Shown one piece after another: positions 24,703-40,119 of a stretch of 64,000 nucleotides of DNA. Where the stretch lies: NCBI RefSeq assembly GCF_022539505.1, contig NC_061508.1:267288736-267352735 (forward strand), written 5' to 3'. Made by a program: the position numbers and the translations under genes. The notes beneath the pieces are model-generated. The model did not search any database and was not told the origin of the DNA. It worked only from the letters and a program-made list of their open reading frames with translations. Source of the stretch: Lolium rigidum (lineage: Eukaryota > Streptophyta > Magnoliopsida > Poales > Poaceae). Positions within the stretch are counted from its first letter, which is position 1; every line of letters starts with the position of its first letter.

Positions 24703-24735
24703 TTCCGGACTTTTCTAGAACCTTCTAGAACCTTC
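24703..24735 (-). promoter_or_regulatory. Heat-shock-element-like array in 5' LTR
   Basis: TTC and GAA alternate every five bases. Read on the plus strand, TTC is at 24703, GAC at 24708 (one mismatch), TTC at 24713, GAA at 24718, TTC at 24723, GAA at 24728 and TTC at 24733. A further GAA-CC-TTC pair follows after a 2-bp shift. Plant heat-shock factors bind three or more such alternating units. The block lies in U3 about 240 bp upstream of the TATA-like box. It is duplicated exactly at 17913-17945 in the 3' LTR. Confidence 0.7.
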
Positions 24736-25743
24736 CATAGAACCTTCCGCGACATTTTATTTCACATAAAATGACATCCTATATATGAATCTTATTCTCC
24801 GGACCATTCCGGAACTCCTCGTGATGTCCGGGATCTCATCCGGGACTCCGAACAAATATTCGAACTCCATTCCTTATTCAAGTTCTACCATTTCAACATC
24901 CAACTTTAAGTGTGTCACCCTACGGTTCGAGAACTATGCGGACATGGTTGAGTACTCACTCCGACCAATAACCAATAGCGGGATCCGGAGATCCATAATG
25001 GCTCCCACATATTCAACGATGACTTTAGTGATCGAATGAACCATTCACATACATTACCAATTCCCTTTGTCTCGCGATATTTTACTTGTCCGAGGTTTGA
25101 TCTTCGGTATCACTCTATACCTTGTTCAACCTCGTCTCCCGACAAGTACTCTTTACTCGTACCGTGGTATGTGGTCTCTTATGAACTCATTCATATGCTT
25201 GCAAGACATTAGACGACATTCCACCGAGAGGGCCCGGAGTATATCTATCCGTCATCGGGATGGACAAATCCCACTGTTGATCCATATGCCTCAACTCATA
25301 CTTTCCGGATACTTAATCCCACCTTTATAACCACCCATTTACGCAGTGGGGTTTGATGTAATCAAAGTACCTTTCCGGTATAAGTGATTTACATGATCTC
25401 ATGGTCATAAGGACTAGGTAACCATGTATCGAAAGCTTATAGCAAATAACTTAATGACGAGATCTTATGCTACGCTTAATTGGGTGTGTCCATTACATCA
25501 TTCATACAATGATATAACCTTGTTATTAATAACATCCAATGTTCATGATTATGAAACTAATCATCCATTAATCAACAAGCTAGTTAAGAGGCATACTAGG
25601 GACTTCTTTGTTTGTCTACATATCACACATGTACAAATGTTTCGGTTAATACAATTATAGCATGATATATAAACATTTATCATAAACATAAAGATATATA
25701 ATAATAACCACTTTATTATTGCCTCTAGGGCATATCTCCTTCA

Positions 25744-26880
25744 GTATTGCAGGGCCGACATTTGAAGCAACTGTCTCATAGATGTTGTCCAAATTTGTAC
25801 CACGCTCATCGTCGATGATCATGTTGTGCAGAATAACACATGCACGCATGATCAATCCAAGAGTACGCCTCGAGTAGGAGCGTCCCGGAAGCTGCTAGAA
25901 TGTTGAACCTAGCCTTCAACACTCCAAAGGCACACTCGACATCTTTGCGATGCGCTGATTGAGCAGCAGTGAACACTCGCTGCTTTTCACTTTGTGGAAG
26001 AGTAACACCTTTCATGAACACCGGCCGAGGAGGGGTAGATGTCGTCGGCAAGGTAGTAACCATAGTTGTACTCGTGTCCATTCACCGTGAAGTTCACTAC
26101 GGGTGCTTCTCCCCTAAGCACATCGGTGAACAACGGCGGCCAGTTGAGTACATTGAGGTCGTTGTTGGACCCCGCCACTCCAAAAAAGGCATGCCAGATC
26201 CAACGATCATACGACGCAACGGCTTCTAAGATTATGGTAGGGTGTTTGATGTCTCCCCTTGTGAATTGACCGGCATGAGCCATCGGGCGGTTCCTCCACT
26301 GCCAATGCATGCAATCGATGCTCCCTAACATGCCCGGAAAGCCACGCTCCTCGGCCTTCGCTAACAGACGCTGAGTATCCTCGACATTTGGTCGACGGAA
26401 AAAGTGTTCCCCGTAACACTCAATGATGCCTTCACAGAATCTATCTAGACAATCTGATGAAGTTTGTCTAGCTAATTTAAGCCACTCATCTATTGTATCT
26501 GCAGCGGCTCCATAAGCTAACAGACGCAAAGCCGCGAGTACACTTTTGCGGGGAGAAAAAACAGCACGGTTGAGAGCATCATTTCTTTGGGTGAAATACG
26601 GAGAGTATTCACCCAATCTATCCACAATGCGCAGGAAGAGGGATCGTCTCATCCGATACCTTCGCCGAAAGTAGCTCGGAGGATAGTTGCAGTCATCGGC
26701 GAAGTAGTCCTCGAAGAGCCGATCGTGGGCACCCAGACGATCATGCCTGATGAACTCTCGGCGGCGTCGACGTCTTGGCACCACCTCCTCGTTGAGCATC
26801 TCCTCCTCATACTCCGCCTGGAATGCAGCGATCATATCACCCTCCATTCCGTCGCTCGAACTGCTGCTGGACGAAGACAT
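25744..26880 (-). pseudogene. Harbinger H2 transposase, N-terminal and catalytic part
   Basis: Plant PIF/Harbinger transposase (Plant_tran, PF04827 type). ATG 26880 (MSSSSSSSSDGMEGD) is chosen because a TATA box lies 74 bp upstream. Landmarks: RRREFIRHDRLGAHDRLFEDYF, then GMLGSIDCMHWQWRNRP (first Asp), VAGSNNDLNVL (second Asp) and AHRKDVECAFGVLKARF (Glu). Two single-base shifts break the frame: one near 26025 after LADDIYP, one near 25890 after RFNILAAS. Family motifs continue in the new frames (FMKGVTLPQSEK, then RACVILHNMIIDDERG). The gene is then interrupted by the Copia element at ETVASNVGPA; its last codons lie at 17041-17164. All DDE residues remain recognisable. Confidence 0.88.
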
Positions 26881-26953
26881 GGCGTTGAGTGGAGTGGAAA
26901 TGGAGAGTGGAGGAGATGAAGTGAGGTGTGGAATGACTGAAACCATATGGGGG

Positions 26954-26961
26954 TATTTATA
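26954..26961 (-). promoter_or_regulatory. TATA box of H2 transposase
   Basis: CTATAAATACC on the minus strand, 74 bp upstream of ATG 26880, gives a short 5' leader and supports the chosen start. Confidence 0.65.
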
Positions 26962-27336
26962 GGGGGTGGGGATGAATTTTTGGGGTTTTTTCGAATTTTT
27001 TGAACCAGCAACGGCTACCCCAACGGCTACCCCAACGACCAATCAGAACGCGCCACCTCAGCCCTTCCCTCTCGCCCCGCCTCTCGCCCCCCTCTGCCAG
27101 CGCGCCGCCCCGCCTCTCGCCCCGCTCTCGCCCCCCTATCGCCCCCAGCGCGGGCGGTAGCCGGGCGGTAGCGGGCGATACCGCCCGCCGCCAGCGCCCC
27201 GCCGTGCCGTCCCGCCCCTCTCCCGCCCGCCTCCCGCCCCAGGCCGGGCGATACCGCCCCCTCTCCCGCCCCCATTGGCACCAGCCTTAGGCACGCATCG
27301 TGCATTCTTTTTCTTTTGACGCACTTCTCTTTTTTT

Positions 27337-27803
27337 TTTTTTGAAAGCCAATTCTCTATTTGTGGTACGTAACCTTTTCAATGTAATATAGATCGGACTC
27401 CTTTTTTTAGTAACAACCCAAACCATTATTGTTTTCAACGTGTCAAACGGACCTACACTGTTACGTAACTAATAATTTTTCATTAAATCATAGCCACTGA
27501 TTTTAGATCTAACCATTAAAATAATTAAGATGATGTGGATCAACCTAATGGATCTATTAAACATTTGTATTCTGCTTTTTTTTTGAAAGCCAATTCTCTA
27601 TTTTCAATGTAATATAGATCGGACTCCTTTTTTTAGTAACAACCCAAACCATTATTGTTTTCAACGTGTCAAACGGACCTACACTGTTACGTAACTAATA
27701 ATCTTTCATTAAATCATAGCCACTGATTTTAGATCTAACCATTAAAATAATTAAGATGATGTGGATCAACCTAACGGATCTATTAAACATCTGTATTCTG
27801 CTT
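27337..27803. repeat. Tandem duplication, period about 226-240 bp
   Basis: The segment starting TTTTTTGAAAGCCAATTCTC at about 27337 recurs at 27577. The second copy lacks about 14 bp (GTGGTACGTAACC region). The copies are otherwise almost identical and end in CTGCTTTTAGTATATAATAG. Confidence 0.85.
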
Positions 27804-28984
27804 TTAGTATATAATAGATAGATAGATGCTGATTACAACACATAGACGCGCCCATACCATCACACCGCTACTAAAATTCTAGAGTCACGGAGTATATGCC
27901 TCACTATCGACAAGGTTCACGGCAAGCAATAAAGTATGCGCTAAATGAAACAGAATACGGGACATCAAACCTGATATTCGATCATGGTGGGTTGGGATAG
28001 AACCATATCATCTTTATCGTTCACCCAATGGTTGGTTCTCACCATGTTCTCTCCATGTTCTTGCTATCATGTGGGGCCTTGCTATGCATAAGCCGGGTGT
28101 AAAATCTTGTTGCTTTTATTGCCTTGAGACGAACGTTTAAGTTAATAAATAGTACCCTTTTCTGAAAACTTAAGTCCACTATCTATCGAAAAGTTAATCG
28201 TTATAAAGGTAGAGGTAGAGAGATGTTATTTGGTCACTCAACCCAAATACAAAATAAACTGGATCTCTTAAGTATTAAATCCATTTGGTTTGAGCACCTC
28301 AATTCCACTCAAGGTTTGAGTGTGGTAACGGTTTCCTGCACTTAAAAAATAGTTAGCCATCATATCTTTTATGGTAAAAAAATATCTACACAAAAAAGGA
28401 GGTTTTGAATAAAAACAAGGAAGGGTTCACATACTCTTGGAAGAACGAAGGCCCGGGGACTAAAATAAAAATAGATAAATTCATAAACTTGGAGGAATCA
28501 AGACAACTGGAATTTTGAAAAAAAAAAGGGGGGTAAGATAACTTTGTAACACTTTAAACTATCCATAACACATACGTATGGGCGCACCGCTCACGAGGGA
28601 GAGAGAGACAGAAAGGTGGAGCAGGACTGTAGGACATTATGTTGCCATTAACAACAACAGGAATTTGTACATGATTTCCCATAATAAACAGTGATCGATT
28701 GATCGCGGTGAGGAACCTTTTGCTGCGACACCCAAACTACTAGTCCTATACCGTCCAATCGTACCATCACATACATGATTATGAGACGGAATCTAGGAGG
28801 CATGATGCGGTGGTTCCTAGATTAGACCTTACGATAACCAAACGTCTCAAGCGAAAATAGACTAGAATCAATTAGATGCGATAATGGGCATCCCCGTGTG
28901 CAATAGTCATTGGGTCAGGCAGCATATACTGGAGAAATACCCCCAACACAAAAGGTAGCACGATCGAGTGACCAGTGTCCAGTG

Positions 28985-29960
28985 TCATGTTGTGTGCTGA
29001 CATATATTGCACATGTGCGCGCCACAGGTACATCGCCGTACTATACTAATCAGCTGAAGAACAATCATCTCCCTATTCAGTCAGGAGTGAGCAACAAGCT
29101 GTAGTCTGTAGGAGAAACGGAAAGATGATGATAATTTCGGGTATGAGTTCCCAATGTTGTAGGTATGGTGTATCGGCATATTTTAGTACAATGGATAGTA
29201 CCCATACACTCCATGTCATGTGTATGGCATGTATATGATCATGTACGTGTGGGTATACCCAAAACCTACCCATTTTGATCGGACATGTGCCCCTCGAGTT
29301 TTTGATTCACTGGCCCTCCCCATTACTCCCACAACATGGAGTCGGTGATAGCGCCACATACTTCCATCTTTCCCTTTAGATTCAGTCTTTTCTCAATTTC
29401 TTCATCCGCAGCACATCAACGTTGTTATAAGCGCGACAAGCAAAACGAAGAACGAACAAAGCAAATCACACACGATACACAAGATTTTAACGTGAAAAAG
29501 CACTCTCCAACAAAAAGGGAGAAAAACCACTCATGCCAGCTAGCAAAACTTCACTATATAGAAAGTGTTTATAGACGTCGTCTGCTAGAAGATATTGCAC
29601 ATCTACCCGCAGTAGGTGTGACGATTAGTCAATTGAAGAACTATTAATCATCTCCCGCGTGTGATGTTGCCTTTCTAGTTGCCACAAGTACTCCCTACTC
29701 TGCCTTGTTCAGTCAGGAGTCGGAAACAAGTTGTACTCGTAGGAGAAACACAAATAAGGATGGCAATTTCAGTATGAGTACATGGGGTACCGTAGGTATG
29801 GTATTGCCATATTTTTGTATCCATGAATAGTAATGAATATGGCATGTGTACGGTCATGTTCGCCGGCTATATCCAAACCCTACCTATTTTAACCTAACAT
29901 ATGGTACCTCGAGTTTTTTATCAACTAGCCCATCTCACTTTCCCACCGCAACATGTAGTG
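28985..29960. repeat. Two diverged direct repeats
   Basis: 28985-29340 and 29590-29960 align with many changes. Shared words include CAGTCAGGAGT, GTAGGAGAAAC, GTAGGTATGGT and CCTCGAGTTTTT. No coding is recognisable; probably an old duplicated element. Confidence 0.6.
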
Positions 29961-30935
29961 TTTAGGGTTTGGGTTTTAGGGTGACCAGCCTCCATCTTTT
30001 CCCTCAGCATCAAGTATTTTCTCACTTCCTTCAGACACAGCAGGTCAGTGCAAGTAGGTGTGTGCCAGGCAGCGGAGAGTAGAACGTAATTGTGATGTGA
30101 CGGCGTTCGGTAGGCTTTGAACTATTGATCTACCAATAGGTACACACACGTAAGAGTGCCACCAGGTATCGATGCAAATAAAGTTTTAGGGAATTGCTAG
30201 TTCCGGGAACTAACCAAGACTTCTGCAAGGTTAAATTTGCAGTGTGATTCGTGCACTTAATTGCAAATTGAGTTGCAACAAAAAAATCAGTTGCAAGTCA
30301 TGTTGCAACTACTTCAAACCGTTAGATCAGCTTCAGCTTCATGATCCGTGGTAGTGGTGAGTTGCAACATGGGTTGCTACTGAGATTCCATGATGTTATT
30401 CTGCTGAAAACAAATTAGTTTTCAATACTAGTAACACTTTTATATCCATATAGCATTGCCATCCTTAGACGGAAAACGAGAGGGACTCCACAGCCCATGA
30501 AAATTCAGTACTCTGCTCGCCTGCTCCCGGATAGTGGTGCGACCCTGTCCTCTGCCTCGTCACCTCCATGGCCATTATCATACACCTAAAATCAAAGCTT
30601 CCGCCGCGGCGAAAGCGTACGCCTGCATTTGTTTGCATCGTCGTCGTCGTCGTGATCGCTGCCGGGTTGGCGTAAAGGCGCCCGGGCGACGAGGCCGTGC
30701 CTCCATCTGGTTCGCCCCGCGTTCTTTCAGGTGGCCACGCCTTTGTTTGCTTCTGCTCATCAGCCTGAAACTGCTACTAATAGCAACATACGTAGGGTAT
30801 TTTTGGATTAACTAGTACGTAGGGTATGGGGAGAAGAGCCGGCCTTTTATCCTTACGATGCATGAATAAGCAGTTTTATTTCCGCGACGAGGAAAAGCTG
30901 GGGATTGAGGATCTAGCTAGGGCGAATTGGCGAAT

Positions 30936-31325
30936 AACTTGATCTTGGTGTGGTTCCCCTTTGGGATACTCCAGGTTAAACATTTGGTGTAGAGTACACT
31001 ACTGAGACAAATAGGTCCACCTGGTGCAATGAGCGTTGATGCCGTTTAGGCTTTGCCAAGGGATGCGACTTAGAGCATAGGCCGTCGTATGGCGTTCGGC
31101 AGCAGCGCCGGATCGAGCATATGGGACGCCGGCACTAGCTGCCATTTACGGAGGCGTCTCGGCCCAGTCGCGCCTGCATATGAGGTCTATTGCGCCCTCT
31201 AGGCATGGTGAAATTAGCATCATTGGCTAACTTGATCTTGGTGTGGTTACCTCGATCTGAGATACTCCACAGGTGTAGGGTACTGAGGCTCGTATCAAGT
31301 AGGTCCACCTGGTGCAATGAGCTTT
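30936..31325. repeat. Diverged direct repeat pair
   Basis: AACTTGATCTTGGTGTGGTT and TAGGTCCACCTGGTGCAATG occur in the same order at 30936-31035 and 31228-31325. Function unknown. Confidence 0.65.
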
Positions 31326-31929
31326 GTTGGCACATAGAGTAGATTAATTCCCACTTTGGTTGCTACCTGAGGCTACTACGACCCTGTCAAAGCATCGTTA
31401 CTGCAACAAACCCTCAGCTCGTCAGATCTCGTATCCACCGAATAAGGGAATCAACAACACCTGGACCATTGGAAGGTAGCTCAAATTCAAAAAAAAAAAA
31501 ATTGAAGCATTGGTAAGTGTTCTTTATCTGGAAGAACCAATAAGGATTATTGCATCTGCAACTGTCTAAACGAAAGCTCGAATTCGCATAGGAGTTTGTG
31601 CTTTGTGATGGGTAATTTGGAATTGTCGCAATGGTGCTGTTTTTAACTAGGCAGAAGGTGTGTTCTTTTTGCAGGTTATTCACAAGGCCGTCTACTGGAT
31701 CCAAATGTGGTCATACCTTCAGCCGGAGGAGCAGCGTATACATATGAATTCTGGATGCACACGACTGATGGCGATCGTTCAGGCTATCTTCAGCCAAGAT
31801 GGTTGGCAGCATACTGATAGGATACATAATACTTAGGAGTGTGATGTATTCTCCCCTATTTTCGATTTTTAGATGGCTTATTTTCATGAACACCTTGGGT
31901 GACCCTTGAGTTTGAGGTTGTAAGACTAT

Positions 31930-32020
31930 TTACACTGGATGATTTTCAATAAATGGTTGCATGCATCAATTTGATGCAGAGGCCGGGGAATTACCCCCAT
32001 TTCGAGAGAAAAAAATTCTG
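31930..32020 (+). mobile_element. Possible 3' tail of a LINE-like retroelement
   Basis: TTTTCAATAAATGGTTGCATGCATC, then GATGCAGAGGCCGGGG and a short A-run, resembles the 3' ends of grass non-LTR elements. No reverse transcriptase is recognised upstream. Confidence 0.3.
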
Positions 32021-33257
32021 CAACTGTCTAAGTCGAAAACATTAAGTGCTACTACCTCTGACCCACTCCTGAGCACAATAATTCTTTTTCAGATGGTGAG
32101 CACAATACCTCGCACGCCTTGGAGTGGAGATTTTTGGCTCCAATGATCTCGCTATTTTTTGAACTTATACTGTTCTTTAAAAAAAAGTATGGGGATTTAA
32201 GTACCCATATTTTAAAATGTCCAAATTTTATCAGATTTTGTTATTTTTTATGTATCCTACAATATAAAGAATTTCGCATTCCGTTTTTGACATACCTCCC
32301 ACAATTTTTTGAAACTTTCAAGAGCCAAAGACAATTTCCGGCACACCTTTGGCTTTTAAAGCAGGTTATATGTGAAAATGGAAGCTTAGCCCCAAAGAAA
32401 TCAATTTTCAAGTCCGCTTCACTGCCCAGCCGTATTCCTTCATACAAGCACTCTGGACTCCTCCCTTTGGTTTTGGTTCTCTGAGTTGTCAGTGCACCTA
32501 TAGGGAGCACCATTGGGTTCAGTGGACGGTGGCTGAGACATGTCCCCAGCGCCAAATCGGACACATTGAGGACAAAATTTGAGGACCTACTTTGAGATGA
32601 ATCGAAATAAACCTGATGTTGCGCTGAATCTATGAGTACTAAAAGCACAGCTAAACCGTTCGCAAATAAAGCATACAGGTCATGTAGGATTTCTCTCTGT
32701 TTCTCCTCAGCAGCTAGGAGCACAAACCAACGAACCTCGGGGAAACCAGAACTCAAAAACACTATGAACATAATAAAACAAGAAAAAATAGAGACATGCC
32801 ACAGTACAATGAACCATCTTGCAAATCTTATATTACAACGGATGGAGGGGTACAAATGGGGCCTTGAGAATTACAGGAGGATAAGTCACGTCTATTTCCA
32901 ATCTAGATCTACAGCAGAAGAGCAGGACAACCCTGGGAAGTTAACAAGTCAACCCAGGGGGGACTGCTGGTCCATTATAGCCAACTACACCGCAACTCTG
33001 GACACGAAGTTACGGGGTGAGCTAGGCTCGATAAAAGAACTTGCCATAATCTAGAGCTGGTAGACATCTTATGGCCTCCCATGACGGAAACTTTGCTTGA
33101 ATGCTGTTTTTGCCATGTCATTGCCTGACATGATTTTCCACCATCTTCCTTCCAAGGATCCCCAGTGCTTTTGCAGATCTGTGTCCAAAAGGAAAGTTTG
33201 TGAGTTGAGCAACTTACCAAAGAGACACCAGACCCTCCATTCCCCCGTTCTCCAACT

Positions 33258-38219
<4,962 letters not shown>

Positions 38220-38830
38220 TCTCGTCTCACAGCCACAAAATCCTCACTCCTAAAGGGCCGTCTTGGGGACAAAATCTCAAGAAACGGAAACCCTAACAAC
38301 TCGCACAGATCGGCGCCTCTAAGCAGTCGGCAAAATCGCAGCCCAGCCGCCCCCAAAGATCGAATCTTTCGCACGAAGCTGAGCAGAGGACGACCTATCT
38401 CGACCTTCTATATATGTCGGGTTCTGCCAAGAGGAGCACGAATCCTAGTCCGACCCGACCAAGGGAACCTACTGGTACACGGATCGGAACAGCGAGGACG
38501 CGGAAGCCTTCATCATCTACCTACCAGCCAGCCAGCCCTGACTCCGAGCCCCCGACCGTGGGATAATCGCCCCGCTGGATCACGCCGGCGGGATGGATCA
38601 GATCGGGAACCGCGCGGCCCGGGTGGATCGGCGGGAGCCGGCTCCGGATCGGGTGGGGATCCGGCGATCCGCCGCCCGCGGGGGTCGGGGAGGCGGCGGG
38701 ACGGCGGTCCGCCGGCGCCGGCGGGGGTGGTGGGGGAGAGGAGGAGGGGGGCGGCGACGGGGGAGGAGGTAGGGTAGGGTAGTGTAGAGAGAGAGAAGGT
38801 GTGTGTCGATTTCGCGGACTGACTCAGGAT
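38220..38830 (-). other. 5' leader and GC-rich promoter-proximal region of the PAP gene
   Basis: GC- and CpG-rich between 38570 and 38770, with a CT-rich stretch on the minus strand near 38775-38800, typical of grass housekeeping gene starts. A 5' UTR intron cannot be excluded. Confidence 0.5.
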
Positions 38831-38855
38831 TTGGGGTGGGATTTTTTTTGGGGGG

Positions 38856-38864
38856 TTTATATGG
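38856..38864 (-). promoter_or_regulatory. TATA-like box upstream of the PAP gene
   Basis: CCATATAAACC on the minus strand, about 640 bp upstream of the ATG. It would place transcription initiation near 38825, just before the CT-rich leader. Confidence 0.4.
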
Positions 38865-39307
38865 ATATTTTGCGAGGCATTATTAGTGTTAGTGGGGGTG
38901 TTTAATTTGGTGGAGTAATTGGTGCGGTAATCACGCGGCGGGAGGTACGCGTTCCGTTGAATCTGTGGGCGCGTGGCGAGGAAAAGCGGAGGGGCGGCGG
39001 TGCTGTGCGGTGCCGCCGACGACGCGTCCAGATCTTTTTTCCTTTCCTTCGCGTCACAACAGTCAAAGTGCTTTTCCTTGGAAAATGTTTAAAACGATGT
39101 TTTAAAGAAAAACGGAGAACAAACATTCACAAATAAGTACATACAGTCATCCATACGAAACGAAAGCATGCACACTCTATCTTTATTAGCAACTCCGATA
39201 AACTGAGTCCACAAACATCACCTCCTGCTGGAAATTTTTTTTTTATAAATCACCAAAGTGTCAAACATGTGGTATGTACTCTGTGAGCTATGGGGTGCGA
39301 CTACCCT

Positions 39308-39824
39308 CTAAAGAGCTCCTTTGGTTCATAGGATAGGAAAAATTATATGAATAGAAAAAGTATAGGATTGAAATGGCATGGCTACTTGAATCGAATCCTA
39401 TGGAAGGATTCATATGGTTCCTTTGATTGTACCTAAGGAAAATTTACATGAGATATGACCTCATGTTTTTTTCGATAGGATTTGCACTACGGCTCCTTTG
39501 ATTCATAGGAAACGTATAAATTCTACAGAAAATTTCCTATCCAAGTTGTTTGATTGTAGCAAATCATATAAGAAAAAAGCGTTAGGTCATACCTCATGAA
39601 AAAAGTTCCTTTGCTACAATCAAACAAATTTCATCTTCCTTAGGATTTAAGTATGCATGACATTCAAATCATGTGCTTTTCATATTCCTATGTTTTTTCT
39701 ATTCTATTAATCAAAGAAGACCTACAAGATTCCTATAGGATATGTTCCTATGAATTAAACAACATGTGTAAAAAAATTCCTATAAGATTAAAATGCTATG
39801 AAATTTCTATGAATTAAAGGAGCC
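39308..39824. mobile_element. MITE with TIR GGCTCCTTTGATTCATAGG, plus adjacent partial copy
   Basis: 39491-39824 has inverted ends GGCTCCTTTGATTCATAGG and GGCTCCTTTAATTCATAG (complement). 39308-39490 repeats the left half (GAGCTCCTTTGGTTCATAGG) as a partial copy in the same orientation. No clean target duplication. Sits in the upstream flank of the PAP gene. Confidence 0.7.
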
Positions 39825-40019
39825 ATAACTATCCAACGGCATGTTGGTTCTCCAACCACATCTTGTTTCTTAATCCAAAACAAATATTAAATTTGTAGGC
39901 AAAAACTAAATGTAACCTAACTCATAATCCTAAAATTAACACAATCCTGGTAAGTTTTGAACCTTGAACCTGTTATTGGCGCTAGAACTTTTTTATCAAG
40001 GAAACATAATTCCTTAATA

Positions 40020-40119
40020 NNNNNNNNNNNNNNNNNNNNNNNNNNNNNNNNNNNNNNNNNNNNNNNNNNNNNNNNNNNNNNNNNNNNNNNNNNNNNNNNN
40101 NNNNNNNNNNNNNNNNNNN
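40020..40119. other. Assembly gap (100 N)
   Basis: Exactly 100 N. The real length is unknown. Flanks read TTCCTTAATA and TTCCTTAGTA, so a repeat may have broken assembly here. Confidence 1.

Larger units (their letters stand above)
17165..25743 (-). mobile_element. Copia LTR retrotransposon, BARE/Angela/WIS-related, defective
   Basis: The element is 8579 bp on the minus strand with perfect GTATT duplications (17160-17164, 25744-25748). The LTR begins TGAAGGAGATATGCCCTAG and ends ATCCTACA, close to the TGTTGGAAATATGCCCTAGAGGCAATAATAA start of Triticeae Angela/BARE elements. The 1790-bp LTRs differ at about five or six bases plus a few single-base indels by eye (roughly 0.3 per cent), implying insertion about a hundred thousand years ago. 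The internal region carries no long frame. Recent insertion with a dead pol means it moved using proteins of a relative. Confidence 0.9.
23954..25743 (-). repeat. 5' LTR of the Copia element
   Basis: The promoter-bearing copy. The terminal CA next to the primer site has mutated to CG. TATATAAT is at 24463-24470, the heat-shock-like block at 24703-24735, and the hairpins at 24560-24579, 24616-24634 and 24662-24688. Confidence 0.92.
16736..27286 (-). mobile_element. Autonomous-type Harbinger (H2), split by a Copia insertion
   Basis: Terminal inverted repeats GGCTGGTGCCAATGC (left) and GGCTGGTGCCAATGG (right, complement) are flanked by TTA at 16733-16735 and 27287-27289. Removing the Copia element and one target copy leaves about 1.97 kb, a compact Harbinger encoding a transposase on the minus strand. 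The right end (27040-27280) is very rich in GCCCC/CGCCC repeats. The left end has TCACCCCAC repeats and two 22-bp ATTACATAAAAATTTGAAAA units (about 16990-17035). Confidence 0.9.

Noticed and set aside
29958..29985. Interstitial telomere-like TTTAGGG repeats
   Set aside because: Only two or three degenerate units; too short to call.
32241..32855. 204-codon open frame on the minus strand downstream of the PAP gene
   Set aside because: No domain or family resemblance, codon composition like 3' UTR or intergenic DNA, and overlapping frames on the plus strand.
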